From assembly GCF_011682045.1 (NCBI RefSeq), contig NZ_VVIW01000008.1, positions 180,900 to 244,899 on the forward strand: DNA of 64,000 nucleotides, in the 5' to 3' direction. This document shows positions 60,862-64,000 of this stretch, one piece after another. Source of the DNA: Massilia aquatica (lineage in GTDB: Bacteria; Pseudomonadota; Gammaproteobacteria; Burkholderiales; Burkholderiaceae_D). The translations under genes were made by a program, and so were the position numbers. The notes below the pieces were generated by a model, which made no database searches, was not told where the DNA came from, and saw only the letters and a program-made list of their open reading frames with translations. Position 1 is the first letter of the stretch. Each line of letters begins with the position of its first letter.

Positions 60862-63855
60862 ATGACAGCATCCCGACGCTGGCCCGGGCGCGCACTGGCG
60901 CTGCTGCTGGCGCTGTCCACGGTCTTGACGGCCACGGCCGGCGAACCGCTGCCGCAACCGAAGCCGGCCGCCGCGCCGGCACCGGCGGTCACCATGCACC
61001 ACACCAGCTGGACGGCGCGCAACGGCGCCCCGACCATCATCTTCGCCATGGCGCAGTCGCCCGACGGCTGGCTGTGGCTCGGCGCCAGCACCGGCCTGTT
61101 CCGCTTCGACGGGGTCAAGTTCGAACGCTACGCGCCGCGCAGCGGCAGCCTCGATTCGCCCGGCATCTCGGCCTTGCTGGCCCAGCCGGACGGCGGATTG
61201 TGGATCGGCTACCGCAGCGGCGGCGTGGCCCTGCTCAAGGACGGCGCGCTGCGCCACTACGGCCAGGCCGAGGGCTTGCCGCTCTCGTCGCCGTACCTGA
61301 TCCGGCGCGACAGCCGGGGCCGTGTCTGGATCAGCAGCAATAGCGGCGTGTTTTACCTGAACGGTGCGCGCTGGGAAAAAATGCCCGGTTTCGAGACCTT
61401 GACCAACCAGCCGCATGCGATGGTGGAAGACAGCCGCGGCCGGTTATGGGTGGGCAATGTCGAGACTGCCTTCGTGCTGGAGCCGGGCGCGAGCGCGTTC
61501 CGCCGCCTTCCCAACAAGCTCGACCTGAGCGGCTACCTGATCGAAGCACCCGACGGGGCCATCCTCAGCAACGGCGGGCGCAACGACAGCCTCGAGGTGG
61601 TCGCGCCGGCGCCACCCGGCGCGGCCCCGTTCCGCCGGGTCGGCGGGCAATATTCCTCGCACATGCTGTTCGATGCCGAAGGCGACCGCTGGCTGCTGCG
61701 GCGCGAAGGCGTCGAGCACAGCTTTGCCGTCGATGGAAAGACCGTCACCGAACGCCTCACGCCGCAGCAGGGCCTGAGCGGCTACATCGTGTTCACCGCG
61801 CTGGAAGACCGCGAAGGCAATATCTGGGTCGCCAGCAACAGTGGGCTGGACCGGTTCCGGCGCACCAAGCTCGACCGGGCCGCCTTGCCGCTCTACTACG
61901 GCGGCGAAGCGCGCGCGCTGGCCGCCGCCGCCAAGGGCGCGGTCTGGACCGACGGCTTTTTCGTGCCCGCTGCGCGCTCGCTGCCGATTCCGTCGGCCGA
62001 GATGCCGTCCAACGGCCTGGCCGAACTGACCTGTTTATACCGCGACAACGACGGCATTATCTGGGCCGGTGGCCATCGCGGCGTGTCCTGGCTCGACGGC
62101 AGCACCTTCAGCAAGCTGGTCATGCCGCCGGATACCGATGGCCGCCCGGTGCACGCGATCGCCAGGGAGGCCGACGGCAGCATGTGGGTCTCGTTCAACG
62201 GCGGCGGCACCTACGAACGGCGCGACGGCGCGTGGCGCAAGGCGGTGCCGTACGCCGACTTTGCCTCGCGCGGCGCAACCGCCATCGCCGCCATGGCGGA
62301 CGGCCAGTTGTGGCTGGGCTATATCGGCAACCGGGTCGCGCTGCGCGAGCAGGGCCAGTGGCGCCTGCTGGGCGCGGCCGAGGGCTTGCAGGTGGGCGTG
62401 GTATTCCAGTTTTACCGCCACGGCGGCCAGACCTGGATCGGCGGCGGCAGCGGGACGGCGTATTTCGACGGCAAGCGCTTTCACCCGCTGCTGGGCATGG
62501 ACGGCGAAAAATTCCTGGGCGTATCCGGCATGGTGGCCTCGGCCAGCGGCCAGTTGTGGCTCAACGGCAGCGAAGGCATCAGCGTCATCGAAGCATCCGA
62601 GCTCAAGCGCGCGGTGGCCGAGCCCGGCTATCGGGTGCGCTTCGTGCGCTACGACCAGGAAGACGGCTTGACCGGGACCGCGCCGCAAATGGTGCCGGTA
62701 CCGTCGGCGGTGGCCGCGACCGACGGCCGCCTGTGGTTCACCACCGCCAACAGCGTCGTCTCGGTCGATCCGGTCCGCCTGCGCCGTAACCGGCTGGCGC
62801 CGCACGTGGAACTGCGCGGCGTGCTGGCCGAAGGGCGCAGCTATCGCGCCGAGAACGGCCTGCGCCTGCCGCCCGGCACCGGCCGCGTGCAGCTCGACTA
62901 CACGGCGCTGAGCCTGTCGATGCCCGAGCGGGTAGCGTTCCGCTTCCGCCTGGACGGCCAGGACGCCGGCTGGACCGACGCCGGCACCCGCCGCAGCGCG
63001 TTTTTTACGGGCCTGGGACCGGGCCAGTACCGCTTCCAGGTGCAGGCCTCGAACGAGGATGGGGTATGGAGCGAGACCGGCGCCATCTTCACCTTCAGCA
63101 TTGCGCCGACCATCACGCAAACCGTGTGGTTTCGCGCCGCTTGCGTGCTGCTCGCGCTGCTGCTGTTGTGGGGACTGTACCGCTGGCGCACGCGCCAGCT
63201 GGCGGCGCGCATCCAGGGCCGGCTGCAGGTGCAGGTCGACGAACGCGAACGCATCGCGCGCGAGCTGCACGACACCTTGCTGCAAGGCGTGCAGGCGCTG
63301 ATCCTGCGCTTTCACATGGCCGCGACCAGGGTCGACGCGCAGGCGCCGGTCAGGCAGATGATGGACAGCGCGCTCGACCAGGCCGAGCTGATGCTGCAGG
63401 AAGGGCGCGACCAGGTGCAGGACCTGCGCGCGCACGACCATGTCGGGGCGGGACTTGCGCGCATGCTGGAACGCGAAGGCCAGCGCATGTCGGCCGAGCG
63501 CGGGGTGCCGTTTGCGCTGCGCGAGAGCGGCCGCGTCCGGGCCTTGCCGCCGCTGGTGGCGCACGAGGTGTACCGGATCGCCAATGAAGCCATGCTCAAT
63601 GCCTTCCAGCACGCCAGGGCTAGCAAGATCGAGGTGGAATTGCTGTTCGAACGCAAGGAGCTGACCGTGGTGGTGCGCGACAACGGCTGCGGCCTGCCAG
63701 CCGAGGTGCTGCGCGACGGCGGCATGCCGGGTCACTGGGGCTTGCCCGGCATCAGCGAGCGCGCCGAACGCTTGGGCGCGAGCGTGCGCTGGACCTCGGC
63801 GCCGGGGCAGGGCAGCGAGATGCGGCTGCGCCTGCCGGGGACCTTGCTGGTGTAG
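60862..63855 (+). CDS. propeller-domain sensor histidine kinase (NarL-type)
   Basis: A 997-residue kinase. A Sec signal or TM is at the N-terminus, then a Reg_prop-type beta-propeller (repeats like DGWLWLGASTGLFRFDG and GGLWIGYRSGGVALLKDG), a Y_Y_Y domain (FRFRLDGQDAGWTDAG near residue 695), a TM helix (ACVLLALLLLWGLYRW) and a HisKA_3 kinase core with His803 in ERIARELHDTLLQG and an HATPase domain. It should sense extracellular signals, often sugars or polymers. GGGAG is 6 bases before the ATG at 60862. Divergent partner is the regulator at 60099. Confidence 0.92.
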   Translation: MTASRRWPGRALALLLALSTVLTATAGEPLPQPKPAAAPAPAVTMHHTSWTARNGAPTIIFAMAQSPDGWLWLGASTGLFRFDGVKFERYAPRSGSLDSPGISALLAQPDGGLWIGYRSGGVALLKDGALRHYGQAEGLPLSSPYLIRRDSRGRVWISSNSGVFYLNGARWEKMPGFETLTNQPHAMVEDSRGRLWVGNVETAFVLEPGASAFRRLPNKLDLSGYLIEAPDGAILSNGGRNDSLEVVAPAPPGAAPFRRVGGQYSSHMLFDAEGDRWLLRREGVEHSFAVDGKTVTERLTPQQGLSGYIVFTALEDREGNIWVASNSGLDRFRRTKLDRAALPLYYGGEARALAAAAKGAVWTDGFFVPAARSLPIPSAEMPSNGLAELTCLYRDNDGIIWAGGHRGVSWLDGSTFSKLVMPPDTDGRPVHAIAREADGSMWVSFNGGGTYERRDGAWRKAVPYADFASRGATAIAAMADGQLWLGYIGNRVALREQGQWRLLGAAEGLQVGVVFQFYRHGGQTWIGGGSGTAYFDGKRFHPLLGMDGEKFLGVSGMVASASGQLWLNGSEGISVIEASELKRAVAEPGYRVRFVRYDQEDGLTGTAPQMVPVPSAVAATDGRLWFTTANSVVSVDPVRLRRNRLAPHVELRGVLAEGRSYRAENGLRLPPGTGRVQLDYTALSLSMPERVAFRFRLDGQDAGWTDAGTRRSAFFTGLGPGQYRFQVQASNEDGVWSETGAIFTFSIAPTITQTVWFRAACVLLALLLLWGLYRWRTRQLAARIQGRLQVQVDERERIARELHDTLLQGVQALILRFHMAATRVDAQAPVRQMMDSALDQAELMLQEGRDQVQDLRAHDHVGAGLARMLEREGQRMSAERGVPFALRESGRVRALPPLVAHEVYRIANEAMLNAFQHARASKIEVELLFERKELTVVVRDNGCGLPAEVLRDGGMPGHWGLPGISERAERLGASVRWTSAPGQGSEMRLRLPGTLLV

Positions 63856-63933
63856 CCTGGCCGGCCGCGTAGCCTAGGAGTCTGCGCGGCAGAAACTGAT
63901 GCAATCCGAATGGTGACGAGGTAAACTTGTCAA

Positions 63934-64000
63934 ATGACGACGAGCTACCTTCCATACGATCAGCATCAGCAAATGCTGCTTCCCCATGCTTTGCAAGACT
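63934..64000 (+). CDS. IS1182-like transposase, N-terminus only (cut by window edge)
   Basis: The last 67 bases begin a reading frame MTTSYLPYDQHQQMLLPHAL, the characteristic start of IS1182-family transposases (Y-x-P-Y-x-x-x-Q-x-x-L-L-P). A candidate terminal inverted repeat begins near 63877 (GAGTCTGCGCGGCAGAAA) next to CCTAGG. The rest is beyond the window, so it is not known whether the element is intact. Confidence 0.6.
   Translation, partial: MTTSYLPYDQHQQMLLPHALQD

Overview
The window looks like chromosomal DNA of a high-GC betaproteobacterium of the Oxalobacteraceae, probably the Massilia/Telluria/Duganella group. This is inferred from the strong GC bias at third codon positions, from repeated homology types common in that group (DUF4214 surface protein, GH18 chitinase with proline-threonine linkers, HAF-repeat protein, two-component propeller kinases) and from the gene content; no rRNA or tRNA gene is present to fix the taxonomy.

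Layout. 0-7 kb: a WGR/ATP-dependent ligase-type gene cut by the left edge, a thioesterase, a small lipoprotein, an amino acid permease, a DUF4214 protein and an M48 lipoprotein protease. 7.0-10.9 kb: a three-gene molybdenum aldehyde oxidoreductase operon (paoABC type). 10.9-17.1 kb: JmjC/cupin protein, small membrane protein, methyltransferase and a large CHASE-PAS hybrid histidine kinase. 17.2-23.9 kb: an accessory stretch of small orphan genes, several less GC-rich than their surroundings, with remnants of an IS66 transposase and an SDR gene and with dispersed short intergenic repeats. 24-27.5 kb: SRPBCC protein, LysR regulator and a PAS hybrid kinase.

Sulfur metabolism dominates the rest. 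At 28.1-32.6 kb a FisR-type sigma-54 activator with its three expected sensor cysteines faces a persulfide dioxygenase-sulfide:quinone reductase-TauE/SafE operon; a clear -24/-12 promoter and upstream palindromes lie between them. At 46.2-55.2 kb an ArsR-type regulator with three cysteines precedes a full thiosulfate-oxidation operon in the order soxC-D-Y-Z-A-X-B, followed by a thioredoxin-like protein, a SoxH-like metallohydrolase and an exported DsrE-like protein. Together they should oxidise sulfide to persulfide to sulfite (exported), and thiosulfate to sulfate, in the cytoplasm/inner membrane and the periplasm respectively, each under a separate thiol-reactive regulator.

Between the two sulfur loci are a TonB-C/parvulin hybrid protein, a lipoprotein chitinase, a branched-chain amino acid binding protein, a HAF-repeat protein, a coiled-coil protein built on a 21-bp tandem repeat, a Fur-controlled siderophore receptor, DNA polymerase II, two lipoproteins and a LysR regulator with a divergent 55-codon gene. 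After the sox operon come a chemoreceptor, a GNAT acetyltransferase, an uncharacterised OmpA-lipoprotein/secreted-protein pair, a NarL-type response regulator divergent from a propeller histidine kinase, and the start of an IS1182-like transposase at the right edge. I see no CRISPR array, prophage or classical defence system. The less familiar items are the orphan island, the WGR-ligase fusion, the TonB-C/parvulin hybrid and the OmpA pair.
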